A program made the translations under genes and the position numbers. From Linyphia triangularis (Eukaryota; Arthropoda; Arachnida; Araneae; Linyphiidae): a stretch of DNA of 64,000 nt. Shown one piece after another: positions 38,278 to 52,450 of this stretch. Position 1 is the stretch's first letter. Every line of letters begins with the position of its first letter. The stretch lies in contig OZ021724.1 of the NCBI GenBank assembly GCA_963978545.1, positions 33,126,433 through 33,190,432 on the forward strand, read 5' to 3'. The notes below the pieces were generated by a model, which saw nothing but the letters and a program-made list of their open reading frames with translations, was not told the DNA's origin and did not search any database.

Positions 38278-39240
38278 CAAAAGAGAGAGAGCTTGAAAGG
38301 CTTAGAATCTGTTGGTAGGAAGACACTAGAAAATGCATACACTTTTACAAGAAAACTTATTGAAGTTTCTCTGAATCCTGACAGAGAGGGGAGATGTAAC
38401 AATAGAGGAAGTATATTATTTTAAGCAAGTGTCATGGCCGTCTTATTTCTGCACATGTTCAACCTCAAAATTAAAAAAAAATCAAAAATCAACATCTTAC
38501 CTTCAGAAGTATGCGTGGGTTTTACTTTTAAAAAAAAAAAAAATTAGGCCCTTTTCGGACACATCCCCACATCTACCTATAGGTAAATACGGCACTGGGT
38601 TCTTATTATTAATTCAAATATTATGTGTGAGTATCCAAGAATGTGTCGATCCGAATATCTAACAAAACATTACCAACCAATTCCTACATTTCCAACTCAT
38701 CCATAAAACAACACCCAGTTGTCTGTTATACCGAGTAAAAATCACATTCAATATCTCTAACTGATTCCTCCCCCTACTTGAGTCGTGTGATTTGTAACCC
38801 TCGGGTGGGTGTCATTTACGACGCGTCAGTGGGTGGGTGCTGCCACGCCCTTGATCAAGAGTCCTTCTACACCCACCCTCTCCAACCCGGGGGGAATCGC
38901 CCGGGCAAATTGAATCGGCGATTCACGCAACGATTCACAAATTGAAGAATGAATGTGCGGATGCCTCAGCGACACGCTTCCTGGCGTGAGTAGCTTTCGT
39001 TTCGAAAATGCATAAGACACGCATATGGGCAATGGGCATTCGACAAAATAAGGGTTGGATAGGGAAACAAGCGGTAATATGAGACAACGGGTTGTTGTGG
39101 GCCTTTCAACACTAACTAATTCGTATTACTTTAAAATTAAATTAAGGTCATGTCGGAAACGGCCGCAGCTAGGGAGGTGCAGGCGAATGCACGAGCACAG
39201 ATAGAGTTTTCACAACATTTGACCCTTACGAAGAAAACAT
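38278..39240. other. Unassigned; GC-richer patch at 38740-39060
   Basis: The patch includes GGCGATTCACGCAACGATTC and CCCGGGGGGAATCGCCCGGG, the second a near-palindrome. No coding frame with motifs. Might be regulatory; inference only. Confidence 0.25.
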
Positions 39241-39330
39241 CCATTCCTTGCCATTAACATTTTTTTTTTTTTTAAACCCAAAACTTGATTGAATGCGTTA
39301 TCATCAAAGACGGGTCTACAAAACATTTAA
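39240..39330 (+). repeat. Fragment of repeat R3
   Basis: CATTCCTTGCCATTAACATT, a T tract, then CCCAAAACTTGATTGAATGC and GTTATCATCAAAGACGGGTC follow the R3 order seen at 46300-46370 and 57120-57160. Confidence 0.5.
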
Positions 39331-39676
39331 AAAGCAAGAAGATGAAGGAGGGGTTGGGGGTAGGGGGGGGGGGTAGAGAAGGCAAAATTGTAAGAAATAA
39401 AGTTTAACTTATTGAGATAAATTTAATCAAGAAAAGTACCGACTACCAAACTCACCACTGAAACAAAAATCTACACAAATAAGAGTATAAAATCTGTTAG
39501 TAAGAAGAATCTGAAAGGTTTTCCCATTATTTTGTATTTTACAGAAACCTGATAAAAATTTGTTTGAATCCTGACTGAGATGAGAGTCACTTTATTTCTG
39601 CTCAGGTTCAATAAAGAAATGGATTGTGGTACGTACGCAAGTATTTATAATTCGTTATATACGCAAAAGTTCGTTC

Positions 39677-39830
39677 TCTCCTTTATTTAAGGTATTTATA
39701 AAAATAATAATCCGAAACTATGTTTGGCGGATATTAAAGATTACGTAATTTCTCCTTTATATAAGGTATTTATAAAAATAATAATCCGAAACTATGTTTG
39801 GTGGATATTAAAGATTACGTAATTTATCCA
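39677..39830 (+). repeat. 74-bp direct duplication
   Basis: Two adjacent copies of a 74-bp unit (TCCTTTATTTAAGGTATTTA to GATTACGTAATTTCTCC) differ at only a few bases (TTTAAGG/TATAAGG, GGCGG/GGTGG). A recent tandem duplication. Confidence 0.9.
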
Positions 39831-41265
39831 TTAAAATTTGACTTTGCAGAGCATGATACTTCGAATAGTGACTCTTTGTAGAAGATGGATGACTGCTCGA
39901 GACAGTGGCGACGATCCGTGAAAAAGCAATTGCCAAAAGTGAGGAAGCAAATCGTAATTAAACACAATTTCACCACCTAAGTCACTAAAATTTTAAAAAG
40001 CGAGGGAGCAACTGCCCCTTTTACCGTCTCCTCCCCCCCCCCTTCCAATCGCCGCCACTGACCCAAGGTGCGAAACAACAGAACGGGCACTGATGCAAAG
40101 AAAGGCCGGCTTGTTAAAAAGAGTGATGGTTCCCGTTCCCGTGCAGAGCCGCCCGTCATTACTTCGGGTCGAAGGGTAAACCTTATGTCAGAATGAAACG
40201 GCGGTCCCCCTTTTGACAACGAGGTGCGTGGCCAGTGATGTACACGATCTTTTTCCTAGTTGTGGTCACACCCAAACAATTACATATCGCTAATGAAGTC
40301 AACCCGCCTGCCTGTGTGTTTTGGTAGTCGCGCATAACGTAGTGATGATTTTTTGATTTTTGGTACATTTGTGATGATAACAAACTGAAAAGTATTCTTT
40401 AAAATGAGCGTGTATGTGAATATTTTAGTTTTGTATAATTTCCTGGACTTCAAGTTGCAATACTTACCTGAAACAGAATATTGTTATAATGCAGTCAAGT
40501 ATAAACGCTGTAATTCAATAAAGAATTTTTAAGAAACCTCCCCCAAACAAAATTAGTAAGGACACTAACCAAATCAAAAAGAAATCCAGCAATAATATAC
40601 TTTGCTACTCGAAGTTTGTATTAGTTCCTTATATTCCCAGGACTGTTTTATAACTATCCATCAAAAGGAGTAAATTTATTTACTTTGTGTTTTAAGTCTT
40701 TTTATAAGAATTTTTTTTTTATCTGTTTTATCCATCAAATGCAAGTACACAGACCTGTTGTAGGGGGTCTAGAAAATATATCTGTGCACAAGTGCGATCT
40801 GAGTAATTAAAGTGTTTCGTTTAAATGTTAAAGTTATCACTTTCGCAATAATTGCTAATTAGATATTGAAACACTAAATGCCTAGATTATGGGAGATCGG
40901 CAAATTTACTGGGGAGAAGAGGGAGGGGAGTGTTATGGATCTCATTTTAAAATTCTGAACCTTCTTACTTCTCAATTAAATCTTTAATTGTAGAAATAGC
41001 TTGCATTTTTTTTTTTTAAATGTTCACAAGTAAGTTTGCAAAAAATTTCAAATTATGTGAAATATTCAGGTATCCTAAAGGTAAATAAAGTAATCATTAT
41101 GTAATTTTTTATAGTTGCCAGTTCCATTTTCTGGTGAACAATTCTTAAAAATTGACAACAATAAACAACTAGCTTGCAGACTTGAAGCAGAGAATACGTA
41201 ATACTAGCTGGATGAATCAGGCCTTTAGTTAGATTCTTTGCAATTCTCAGAACAATATTAATTTT
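39831..41265. other. Unassigned; GC-richer part at 39990-40220
   Basis: No recognised gene. The open stretches on the minus strand at 39977-40383 lack motifs and overlap each other. Confidence 0.3.
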
Positions 41266-41269
41266 AGAA

Positions 41270-41570
41270 AACTACCGCCATCTGGAGAAATGGTCTCTGA
41301 TATTTTCATTGTTTTCCCCTCGCGGCTCGGTTGCAATCTTGGATCGATCATTAGTCAAGCGAAAGTAGCTGCTGAAGTCCTCAATTACTTCCTCCGCATC
41401 TGGCAATCGTTCCTCAAAAGAAGTGTGTAAGCAAGCGCCTCCTTTGATTTCCTACTTAAATCGCATCTCAAAATGACGCTTCTCCTTTAATAAGAACACC
41501 CCCTGGCTATTCTGGCCACCTGCTTGGGCGAAAGATCTGACGCTTAGGGTGGCAGTTTTCTCCACCTTAT
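41270..41570. other. Unique, GC-richer island; possible regulatory DNA
   Basis: Non-repetitive, including GGATCGATCATTAGTC, CTCGCGGCTCGGTTGC and GCGAAAGATCTGACGC. No coding frame. Candidate conserved non-coding element. Confidence 0.22.
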
Positions 41571-43698
<2,128 letters not shown>

Positions 43699-43916
43699 CT
43701 AAGGAAAAGAAAAAGGAATACATTTCTCCACGTAAATAATTTTTAAGACATGTAAATCAGAGTGTTCACTAGAATATAGTATTTTTACACTATTATGAAA
43801 GGTATTCATTATGTATTGAATTCAGTTCATAGGGCTAATATAAAAAATTTATATTATTTTGATATTCAAAAACATTAAAAAACACGTGCCTTCTGTATTT
43901 TTTGCTTAAAAAATTT

Positions 43917-43951
<35 letters not shown>

Positions 43952-44016
43952 ATGCATGTTAAATGTGCCACCAATTTACATCGTGTGGAAATTTTATATT
44001 TTCTCGTTTTGTAATC

Positions 44017-45252
44017 TAGGAACGCGGCAGTGTTCCGCCGCCAAGTCCGATGTCAAAGCGGCAGAGATGCAAGTGTATATTGTGTTGACAGAGCTTAAGC
44101 CCGTTTTCGACCCATCACAGATTAGCTTCTAATACAGCTAGAACCCGGATTTTCCCCCATCATGTTGCCCCGGGTGAGTCGACGAAAAATAACAACATAA
44201 CTGTTAACACTGAACAAGGGAACATGGTGGAAAAAAACATTTGAAAATCTCCGGAATTTTATTCTTTTTCTGATTCTTCTGATTGTGACCAAAACTTTAG
44301 CCGGGGCCACAGTCAAAACTATTTAGTGATTTTTTATATCATTTTTTTTTTTATTGTTATTCTCAACTTTATTAGAGGAAGAGCCTTTTGTATGATTTGA
44401 TGGGTAGGAGGGTCTGTACCCCCCCCCCCCGGAAATGATCCCGATGATTGGGAATTTTAGCCTGGCCTTCAACTTAAACGCTTTATATATTCAGACTATT
44501 CTTTTTTTATTCCTCTCAGATTAATTAGAAGAAGTGCCTTTTGTATGAATTAATGCGTAAGAGGGTCTGTACCTACCAAAAATAATTCCAGAAGTTTGGT
44601 ATTTTATCCCGGGTAATGGGACTGAGTAAAACGGGTCAACGGATTTCGAATATTCATCTTTTGTTCAATTTCAAGACACGTGTTTCAACTTTTTACTTAG
44701 AAAACCACTTTCAGTTTAAAATAAAGTTTTCTTGGTGTCTGGTTGGATTTGAACCGCGCACCTTGTGATCACTTGCCTAATATCTTAAGGACTCCACCAT
44801 TAAATCAAGATGAATTTCTCTTTAACTTTTAACAAGTCTTATAATTCAAACTTAAAGCGAAAGTTGTTTTGAGACACATTTTTTTATGTATATTTTATTC
44901 GTATGCAAAAGCTGGTAATCCTCAATTTCGCATAAAAAGCAAGTATTTTGTTTGTATGTTTTACTTACTTTGTATATATTTTTTTTTTTTAGTATATAAT
45001 GCATGTTTTTGTACTCAAATTATAATAGGTGCATATTTTTTATTATGAAAATGGTTTCTTGTAGTAGTAGTAAGGATGATTTTTTCTTGAAAGAAGCGAA
45101 AAGGATTTGGATTGCAAACCTAAATCTCTCAACGATATTTAATCATGATATTTATAGTCACTCTCAGTACAAAGTGTAGTATGTGAATCTAATGGAACTG
45201 TAATTTACGCTTTTTTTTTTTTTTTCTTCTTTTTTTTCTTTTTCTTTCTTCG

Positions 45253-45284
<32 letters not shown>

Positions 45285-45596
45285 CTTCTTAGAGCGACGA
45301 TATGATTATTCACACTTAAATATCTCTTGGCCGTATCTTTTTCATTTGGAACATAACAAACGCAACAAAAAGAATTGATATCTCCCAAAAAACTAGGCGT
45401 TGTAAAAAAAGCCCGCCAAGTAAAATAATCAGTCACAAAAAGTTGTGAAATCTAATGTTTGCCGCAAAGCGGCCGCGTTTAGTTTCTTTGGGGTACTTGT
45501 GCACAATGAACTAAATTGGGATTATTAGCTGGAATCCCCTTAGGCAATCAGTACTTGCCAAGCTAGTGATTTTTTTTTAATTAATCTCAATTCAGT
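44017..45596 (+). repeat. Dispersed repeat R1, copy B
   Basis: It starts TAGGAACGCGGCAGTGTTCC and ends TTAATCTCAATTCAGT, matching copy A at 2881-4466. The 5' 650 bp and the 3' 220 bp align; the middle holds a tRNA-like insert (44735-44805) and a T/C-rich tract at 45210-45285, whose complement yields a poly-lysine frame that is not a gene. Confidence 0.7.
44735..44805 (-). repeat. tRNA-like sequence (SINE remnant)
   Basis: On the minus strand GCGCGGTTCAAATCCAACC gives an exact B-box core (GGTTCAAATCC), preceded by a possible anticodon arm (AGTGATCACAAGG) and an A-box-like TTAATGGTGGAGTCC. It is not present in R1 copy A, so it may have been inserted later or lost there. Confidence 0.5.
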
Positions 45597-45833
45597 GCCT
45601 CAATCTCAATTGCAAAGTAGCTGAAGCAAATCAAATGAAATTAATGCGAAATAACTCTATCCTGCCAGGTACTGATTGCATATGGGGATTCTCCCTAAGA
45701 ATCCCAATTTAGTTCATTGTGTACAAGTACCCAAAGAAACTAAACGCTGCAAATATTAGATTTCACAACTTTTTCTGATTGATTATTTTACTTGGCGGGC
45801 TTTTTTTTACAACGTCTAGTTGTTTTTTGGGAG
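45382..45833. repeat. Inverted repeat: R1 3' end facing a second, reversed copy
   Basis: The left arm (CAAAAAACTAGGCGTTGT, AGCCCGCCAAGTAAAATAAT, GTTTCTTTGGGGTACTTGTG) is matched in reverse by the right arm (ACAAGTACCCAAAGAAAC, ATTATTTTACTTGGCGGGCT, ACAACGTCTAGTTGTTTTTT). Stem about 175 bp, spacer about 70 bp. Two R1 ends are tail to tail. Confidence 0.8.
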
Positions 45834-46169
45834 TAGTATTCTTGTTCAGATATTAGTGAGTACTTCACATATTTGTTAATGTACTTGAGAAAATTCTAAT
45901 CAATTACTTGAATTCATTAGAATCTTCCACAAAATATTTAAGTTTTTATATGATTGACCTTAAAAAAGAAAAGTTATTATTTAGAAACACCCCAAATTAC
46001 TGATAAATAAAATGTTCCTATTTAAATAAACTTATACAGGATGACACCCTAATTTAATTGAAGCGGCTTCGAACAGTCTATCAAATAGATGATCATCATA
46101 AAATTTTGAAAACTTACTATTGAGACCATATAAAAGCCATTTCTAGAAATCAACACATGAAATAAACTT

Positions 46170-46460
46170 TTTTGTATAAATCGTTTTTATGCATTGCCAA
46201 CCTGTATGTGCAATTGAAGCTTATTTAAGTGATTTCAGCTCAGACCGACTTTTCATAGTGCCTCACCAGTACGAAGAAAGTCATTGATTCCGTTCCATAA
46301 ACAAACTCTTTTTTTTTTTGCACCCAAAACTTAAAAGAATGCATTCTCATCGACAACCAATCTATTCGTCAAATTTCAGCTTGTTTTATTAATGGCAAGT
46401 GGATTAATTAATCCTCCGAAGCGTCAATAGTAGCATGTGTAAAAGCGGTCTTTTAGTGAC
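46170..46460 (+). repeat. Dispersed repeat R3, copy
   Basis: Shares TTTTATGCATTGCCAACCTG, CTCAGACCGACTTTTCATAG, AATGCATTCTCATCGACAAC and AAAAGCGGTCTTTTAGTGAC with the copies at 5985 and 56975. Confidence 0.65.
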
Positions 46461-46499
46461 AAATCTCAAATACTTGATAGAATATATTGTTATTTTGAC

Positions 46500-46705
46500 A
46501 ACAAACGTATCTACCAATCTGTGTGTGTATGAGTCTGTCTGTGATCTGGTCAGCAACACTCCTGAACGATTTGATCAACGAAGCTCAACTTTTGTATACG
46601 CGGTTAGTAGTACCCAGGGGACGTGTCATTAAGGTTTTCGTCAAAACTGCACATGTAGATAAGGTAGCTACCATTGGGGAATTTTTTTTAACTGTAGCTA
46701 TTTGG
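46500..46705 (-). repeat. Dispersed repeat R4, minus-strand copy
   Basis: Plus-strand segments GTGTGTATGAGTCTGTCTGT, AAGGTTTTCGTCAAAACTGC and AAGGTAGCTACCATTGGGGA are the complement of R4 landmarks in reverse order. It follows directly on an R3 copy. Confidence 0.65.
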
Positions 46706-47620
46706 GGGGGGGGGGGAATTAGTGGCCAATTCAGACACTGCATACTTGTAATCAATTGATATATCATACGAAATTTGCAATCTCTTTTTTGAAAGAACTC
46801 AAGGGCTCTTTCTTAGTAGTCACACATGTCAATGATGCCTTCACCACAGAAATGAAAAAAACAAAAAAAGTTGCTTAACAGGTAGAGGAAAAGGATATCC
46901 ATCACAAAGCCATACTTTTCTGATTTTGCGAATCCCCTCCTCCACCATTTCTTACTACTTGTTTGCCTGAAATCACACGTCAATGATACATCAACCCAAT
47001 ATGTGATGTTCCTCAAAAGCAAACAAGAACTTGCCAACTCTAATGGCGGACAACGATTCCGATTTCGTGATGACCCCTGATCTCGCCAACACCCATCGAA
47101 GATCGCTTCTCTCTGTGGCTCCCCCCTTCGAAATTCGATGATCACAGGGTTCCATAGCCGACCATTTTCTACTCGCCAAATTATCTGCCAAGATGGAGGG
47201 TAAAAAGCGACATTTTCGGCACGGATGTTGCGATTTTGCCACCATCCAGAGTTATTAACTGTGAACCGGGAAGGGAGAGGGGTTGAGAATTGAGAAAAGT
47301 AAATAATAATAAAAAAAAGAGTATATGGAGGCTTTGGGGTTTGGCTTTAACGAGATGGGATAGGTTTTTTTTTTCTCTTTTTTTTTTTCTTTCTTTTTTT
47401 TTTCCTTCCAGAGAATAGGGCAGTTTTGAGAAAAGGTTAAGGTTTTGTAAACATAGTAATGCGCTCCTCCTTTAGATGAATGACCAATCAATCTATTTTC
47501 GGAAAGAAAATCTTTTATTATATCCTTTTTTCTTTTCACTAAACTGCAACTTTTTTTTTTTTTTTTTTTTTAAATTTGCGAAAAATCCATTGATTATGCG
47601 CAGTAGCTCGCTGTAGGTGT
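46706..47620. other. Unassigned; GC-richer patch at 47000-47250
   Basis: The patch contains GATTTCGTGATGACCCCTGA and TCGCCAAATTATCTGCCAAG and is not obviously repetitive. Minus-strand open frames across it lack motifs. T tracts follow at 47366-47405 and 47549-47570. Confidence 0.3.
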
Positions 47621-48256
47621 TATACAGGGTGTTCGGAAACCACCGCACTTCCTTAGTACCAGCTTATTCTATAACAAAAATAAAGCATATTTCCAATATA
47701 TTGTCGGGGCCGCAAATGAAAAATTTTGTGTCGAAATTTTTTTTAAAGTTGGGACTCTTTTTAGTCAGCGCAAGGTTAAAAACCGAACTACAGACCCCAA
47801 ACGTACCAATGGCAGTGAATAAAATACAAATTGCTCACGCCTTTATTATAAAAGGCCTTAAACCCCGTCCATATCAACATTGGCGATTGATTTGACGCCA
47901 AATGTAATTTTAATGAATTATTGTAGCCAAACCTATCACTGCATATTGCTATGTGATTCGAATCTCAAACTAATTGAGAGATTTTAATTTGGAAGAGGGT
48001 TTTTTAATTCGAATAATTTGAATATTAAATTCGATTATTATTATTATTATTATTATTATTTTTTTTTTTTTTGTGCCAGGCAAATTTACGGAGGCTAAAA
48101 TCGAATCGAGCACAAATTTGGGAGGTAGATAATCGTTTTCAATGACAATGCATTCTATCCTTAGATTCTATCACGTATTGGCTGTCATAAAAAGGTCGCT
48201 TTTTCCCACGTTTCTATTTCTATTTCGAAGGACTGATATACCACTTGACGTCCAAT

Positions 48257-49786
48257 CATTGGCGGCTTCAAGGGGGGGGGGGGCATGGGGGCCATGGCCC
48301 CCTCCTTGAAGGGTTCCCTCTTCCTCCCTAGCCCTTTCAAATATCCCAAAACTCTTTGAGAATTTCCATTTTAAAAAACGGTGAAAATACAGATTTTTAA
48401 GCACAATTTCATTAACGTAAATTTTTTCTTTACAGTACAAAGAATTATAGCCCCCCCCCCCCCGTCAGAAAAAACCCTGGTTTTAAATGTATTTACGTAC
48501 ACAACACACGACACAATACCCGGTACACAACACAAGTACACAGGTAGTGACCATCCCCCTCCTAAACGACGATTTCCTTTTTCCCGGGGGCCTCTGCCCC
48601 TTTTTGGAACAACCATGCTCTTCTAAGCAACCATGGCGCCGAGGGTAATTTCAACACGTGATATCTGGACTAGTGTGTGACTTTTGCCACTTGGGCATGG
48701 AATCGGTACTGTGTTATTGTTATAACTAGTTTAGACAGGCCATTTATTGTGAAAATATCTGTTGAACTAGCAACACTTTTATTCGTTGTTTAAAGATTTC
48801 GTGATCATTTTACCTCGAGTAATTAGTGACGAATATCTACAATATGTCTTCAAAAAGAAAAAATGAGAGTATTTTTAAATACTTCTCTAAAAAGAAATAC
48901 TCAAATACCAGAAGAGTATTTTAGAATCTCGGTTTACATACCTTTATTGGATAATGTAATTGAAGACCTAATAGGAAGAGTTCCAAAAGAAAATTTGGAT
49001 TGTTTTGGCTTTCGATTACTGATTCCAACCTCCGATATGGAAAAGCCAACAGAATCAGAAAGCAACGAGCTTTAAAACTTATTAAAGAAGTTCATACCAA
49101 TTTTAGGACTGACACAAATGAGTGTTATTCTGATTGAAAGTGAGCTAGCACTATGGAGAGAGAAATGGAAAAAAGAAGAATAGCTCCCCACTTCTGCCAT
49201 AGATACAATGAGAGCTTGTGACAAATATGTATATCCTACTATTTACGAGTTACTTAAATTTTTGGCAACACTACCAGTTAGCGTTGCCTCTGCTGAAGAA
49301 GCTTGATGAAGTTGCTGATGAAGTTTCTCTACCCTTCGACGCTTGAAAACGTGGCTAAGAGCTAGAATGGGGGAAGAAAGATTAGCAGGACTTAGCTTGT
49401 TGCATACTCACAGAGACATAAACATTGATGTGAGCTGTGTCATAGGCAGATTTGCCAAAACAAAGCAGAGGAAATTGGATTTTGTTCTTTAGGCTTTCAA
49501 AGAGTAAAGAAGTGTGATTGTAAAACAATTATTAACTATTTTTATTTTTTGTAATTTCTTTGTTTTACTCTTTTCTTATTTTTCAGGAGAGCAATTCAAG
49601 CTTAAATTAACTTTTTTAATTCTGCATCAAATGAAAATTACTAATTTAGAAAATTCTACACTTATCATTGCAATCAAGCATTTAATCAGCAGTTAGTTTA
49701 TTATAATTAGGTTACATAGTGCATACATTTTACGAACTTAAAGTTTAAAATGGCCCCCCTGAAAAATGAACCTAGGGCCGCCTTTG
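48257..49786 (+). mobile_element. hAT transposon, 1530 bp, with 8-bp duplication
   Basis: Ends CATTGGCGGCTTCAAGG and, from the right, CAAAGGCGGCCCTAGG. CGTCCAAT stands at 48249-48256 and again at 49787-49794. It carries a broken, internally deleted transposase. G and C tracts near both ends are inverted partners. It sits inside an R3 copy and disrupts it exactly. Confidence 0.9.
48844..49492 (+). pseudogene. hAT transposase remnant (ZMYM1-like type)
   Basis: An ATG at 48844 opens MSSKRKNESIFKYFSKK, typical of a hAT transposase start. A frameshift or internal deletion then leads into the C-terminal part: PEEYFRISVYIPLLDNVIED in another frame, then CDKYVYPTIYELLKFLATLP, VSVASAEE and, after a small duplication with a stop, STLRRLKTWLRARMGEERLA and HTHRDINID, closing KQRKLDFVL and a stop at 49490-49492. 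The C-terminal block is the hAT dimerisation domain. The zinc finger and DDE core between the two are gone. It can no longer make a transposase; related full copies elsewhere would have been the source of its movement. Confidence 0.82.
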
Positions 49787-50169
49787 CGTCCAATCGAGCT
49801 AAAACTTGACAGATAGACTCGTCGTCGATGACAAAATCTTCTATTAAATTTCTTTCTTTAGGTGGGGGAGGGGAGGGATATTAATCAATGTCACACAAGC
49901 GATGGTTATGTTCGTAGTGCTCAAATACTATAGAAACTTTCTTGGGCTCAAAATCCCTTCGATAAGTTGCAATTGCACATAAAAGTTGCATACAAAGATT
50001 TATATAGTAAAAACATTTTTTATGGGTTACTTTTTTTTTTTTTTAATCTTTTTATAAAGGGTATTAATATACCGTTCAATCCCATTATCTCTCTACCAAA
50101 CGTTTATAACGATTGTATAACACATTGCTAAAACCATGATAAGTTGGTTGGTTTTTACGTTCAACGACC

Positions 50170-50745
50170 TAATTTTTTGCACTATAACACGGCGAATCAG
50201 GCCGGGACCTATAGCTAAGCGTGGATTCCAAACCCCAACGAACATCGATGCTTAACCCAGGATTCGAACCCAGCACCTTTGACATGCGAGGCAGTGGCAA
50301 CAGATTGTATTAGTATTTTATTAGATTTGATTCGACATTTTATGACTATAAATAAAGATTAAATTACGCCAGGATATAGTTTCAACAATATACAGATAAA
50401 TGAACGTAGTCCAAGTGATAAGGAGGAAAAGCCTTCTGGGAGGTATTTCACAGGGATACTGCGTTTTACAATAACTAAGCTAATGAAGCGGGGACGCATA
50501 GTTTAGAGTAGATTCTGATCCACGACGAACATCGATGCTTAACTCAGGATTCGAACCCAGCATCTTTGACATGCAAGGCCAGAGCGGCAACAGATTGTAT
50601 TAAATTTTTTATTAGATTTGATTCGATATTTTATGGCTATAGATAAAGATTAAATTGCGCCAGGATATAGTTACAGCAAGATATAGACTATAACTAAGCT
50701 AAGGAACGTAGTGCTAGTGATAAGGAGGAAAAGCCTTCCGCGAGA
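50170..50745 (-). repeat. tRNA-derived SINE-like unit, tandem pair
   Basis: Two direct copies about 287-302 bp apart. On the minus strand each carries GCTGGGTTCGAATCCTG, an exact B box, followed by GTTAAGCATCGATG. They also share GGCAACAGATTGTATTA, TTTATTAGATTTGATTCG and AAGGAGGAAAAGCCTTC. No clear A box, so they may be 5'-truncated. Confidence 0.65.
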
Positions 50746-50779
50746 TCTTTAAAGAGGAAACTAAAATGCATTTTGTCTT

Positions 50780-51720
50780 GTATGGAAGGAAATAGAGAAC
50801 ACCCCTGTCAAAAAACGCATTAACCAAAACAAGACCACTGAAATTCAAAAAGTCAAATAAAAAAAATATTTTTTAGTTTCCCTTTAAAAGACTTCACGGA
50901 AGGCAGTCCTCCTTACATATGGATGACCTAAAAATGAACTGCCAATATTTTACGATGTTTCCGTGCAGTATAGTCCTCTTGTTTTGTAGCTGTTGCTAAG
51001 ACATAACATAAAACCAACTAATACTTTTCCATAGCAACCCCTAACAGTAGTAAATTTAACTTGTTGGTTTATTTGATTACCTGAATTTTATTACGATCGC
51101 GTTCGAACTTATGTGCAATTTAATGGGAGTTTTCCGTATTTTCTTCCATTCAAGACGAAAATGTGTTTCAGTTTCCGTTTGAAAGACCTCCCGGAAGGCG
51201 TTCCACCTTATAGTATGGATAATCCAATAATGATTTGCCTATGTTTGATCATTCAATACAGTATAGTCCTCTTGTATCTGTTGCTAAAAAAAACCACATA
51301 CAACGAATTCAGTTCAATACTTTATCGAAGCGAATATAGCGTCCTCTAACTGTAACAAATTGAAGTTTGTAGTTTATTTTATTATCTGAATTTTGTTACG
51401 ATTTCGTTCTGATTAATTTGAAGTGTGATGGAATTTTTCTATATTTATTAAATTTTGATATCTCTGAGTTGTTCAATGTTACACTGTCTTAATGAAGTCT
51501 AGCCCTGTTGCTAAAAATATCAAATACAATTTATACAATTAAGTACTTTCAGAAATGATTGCAGTGCCCCCTACCGGTATCTTCTTTCAGCATTGGTCAT
51601 ATATTTTAAGGTGTAATAGCTATATGGAGTCATACTGCACCGAAATGTCGTTAAATCGATACCTGTGTGATGGTCGTGCCTTCCGGGAGGTCTTTCAATG
51701 GAAACTGTCCTAGTTTTTTC
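50780..51720. repeat. Repeat R5: 293-bp dimer, locus 1
   Basis: Landmarks AAAGACCTCCCGGAAGGCGT, TATGGATAATCCAATAATG, CAGTATAGTCCTCTTGT and TTATTACGATCGCGTTCGAA recur; AGTATAGTCCTCTTGT occurs at 50967 and 51260, a spacing of 293. A reversed piece lies near 51660-51720 (GTGCCTTCCGGGAGGTCTTT). Locus 2 at 57830-58720 is inverted relative to this one. Confidence 0.7.
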
Positions 51721-51779
51721 AGTGTGTAGAGTTAAAAAATTGAGATAACTCCCTAATATAGCTAAACAATTCACACAAC

Positions 51780-52450
51780 ACTATCTGTTACGATCACTGT
51801 AGTGTATACTCATTTTAAAGAATGACTGAAAAGCGTCGGCAAGGTTCGATCGCGGGACCTTTTCCATGTTGCTCAAACATTCTGCCTTTTAACAACTTAT
51901 TTAATTATAGTAAGATAAGTCTCTGCATGTATTTATGATAATTGTTTATTATTTTATAAAAAAATGTTTCTTATAGTACGAACGAAGATTATTAATTAAA
52001 CAAGAACAATAAAATTCCAAATTATCTGCTATTTATTGCAACTAAATTTCCAAATATAAATTATTTCTTTTGAAAAGTTAGGGTTTCCAAATCATATGCT
52101 CACTTCAAATTCAAGCACTAAAAATTGTAAATATTTTCAAATCAAATGTTAGCCAAAAAGTGATAAAGAGAAAAAAAAAGTAAACTTAAAACTTTAATTT
52201 TTCTTGCGCTTTGGTCTACCACGCCCACTTAAATATTTTTTTTTTTCCAATCAGCAAACGATTAAAATTCTAGTAACCTCTAATGATAAACGGACGAATA
52301 AAATGAGTTTCAGAATTGGATTGAAAGGATTTAATTGGTTCGAATTGATAAAACTTTGATTGCGAATATCTCAATAAATATTGATTTGCGGACCCTAAGT
52401 TCAAATTACAAATATTATTCATTTTTGCTCATAATTACGAAAATATACAT
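51780..52450. other. Unassigned interior of the TIR nest
   Basis: A tRNA-like scrap (GGTTCGATCGCGGGACC, 51846-51862) is the only landmark. Otherwise AT-rich. Confidence 0.3.

Larger units (their letters stand above)
48100..49990 (-). repeat. Repeat R3, minus-strand copy split by a hAT element
   Basis: The left part (to 48256) and right part (from 49795), joined at one CGTCCAAT, read on the minus strand as an R3 block: CTATCTGTCAAGTTTTAGCT, then CGATTGGACGTCAAGTGG. This matches R3 at 57590-57640 and 57740-57775. The join shows that the inserted segment 48257-49786 plus one duplication copy is exactly the transposon. Confidence 0.7.

Noticed and set aside
45164..45436. Lysine-rich 90-codon frame
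   Set aside because: Complement of a T/C-rich low-complexity tract inside repeat R1.
50420..50735. Regularly spaced direct repeats that might suggest a CRISPR-like array
   Set aside because: Only two long copies with a tRNA promoter box; this is a SINE-like duplication in animal DNA.
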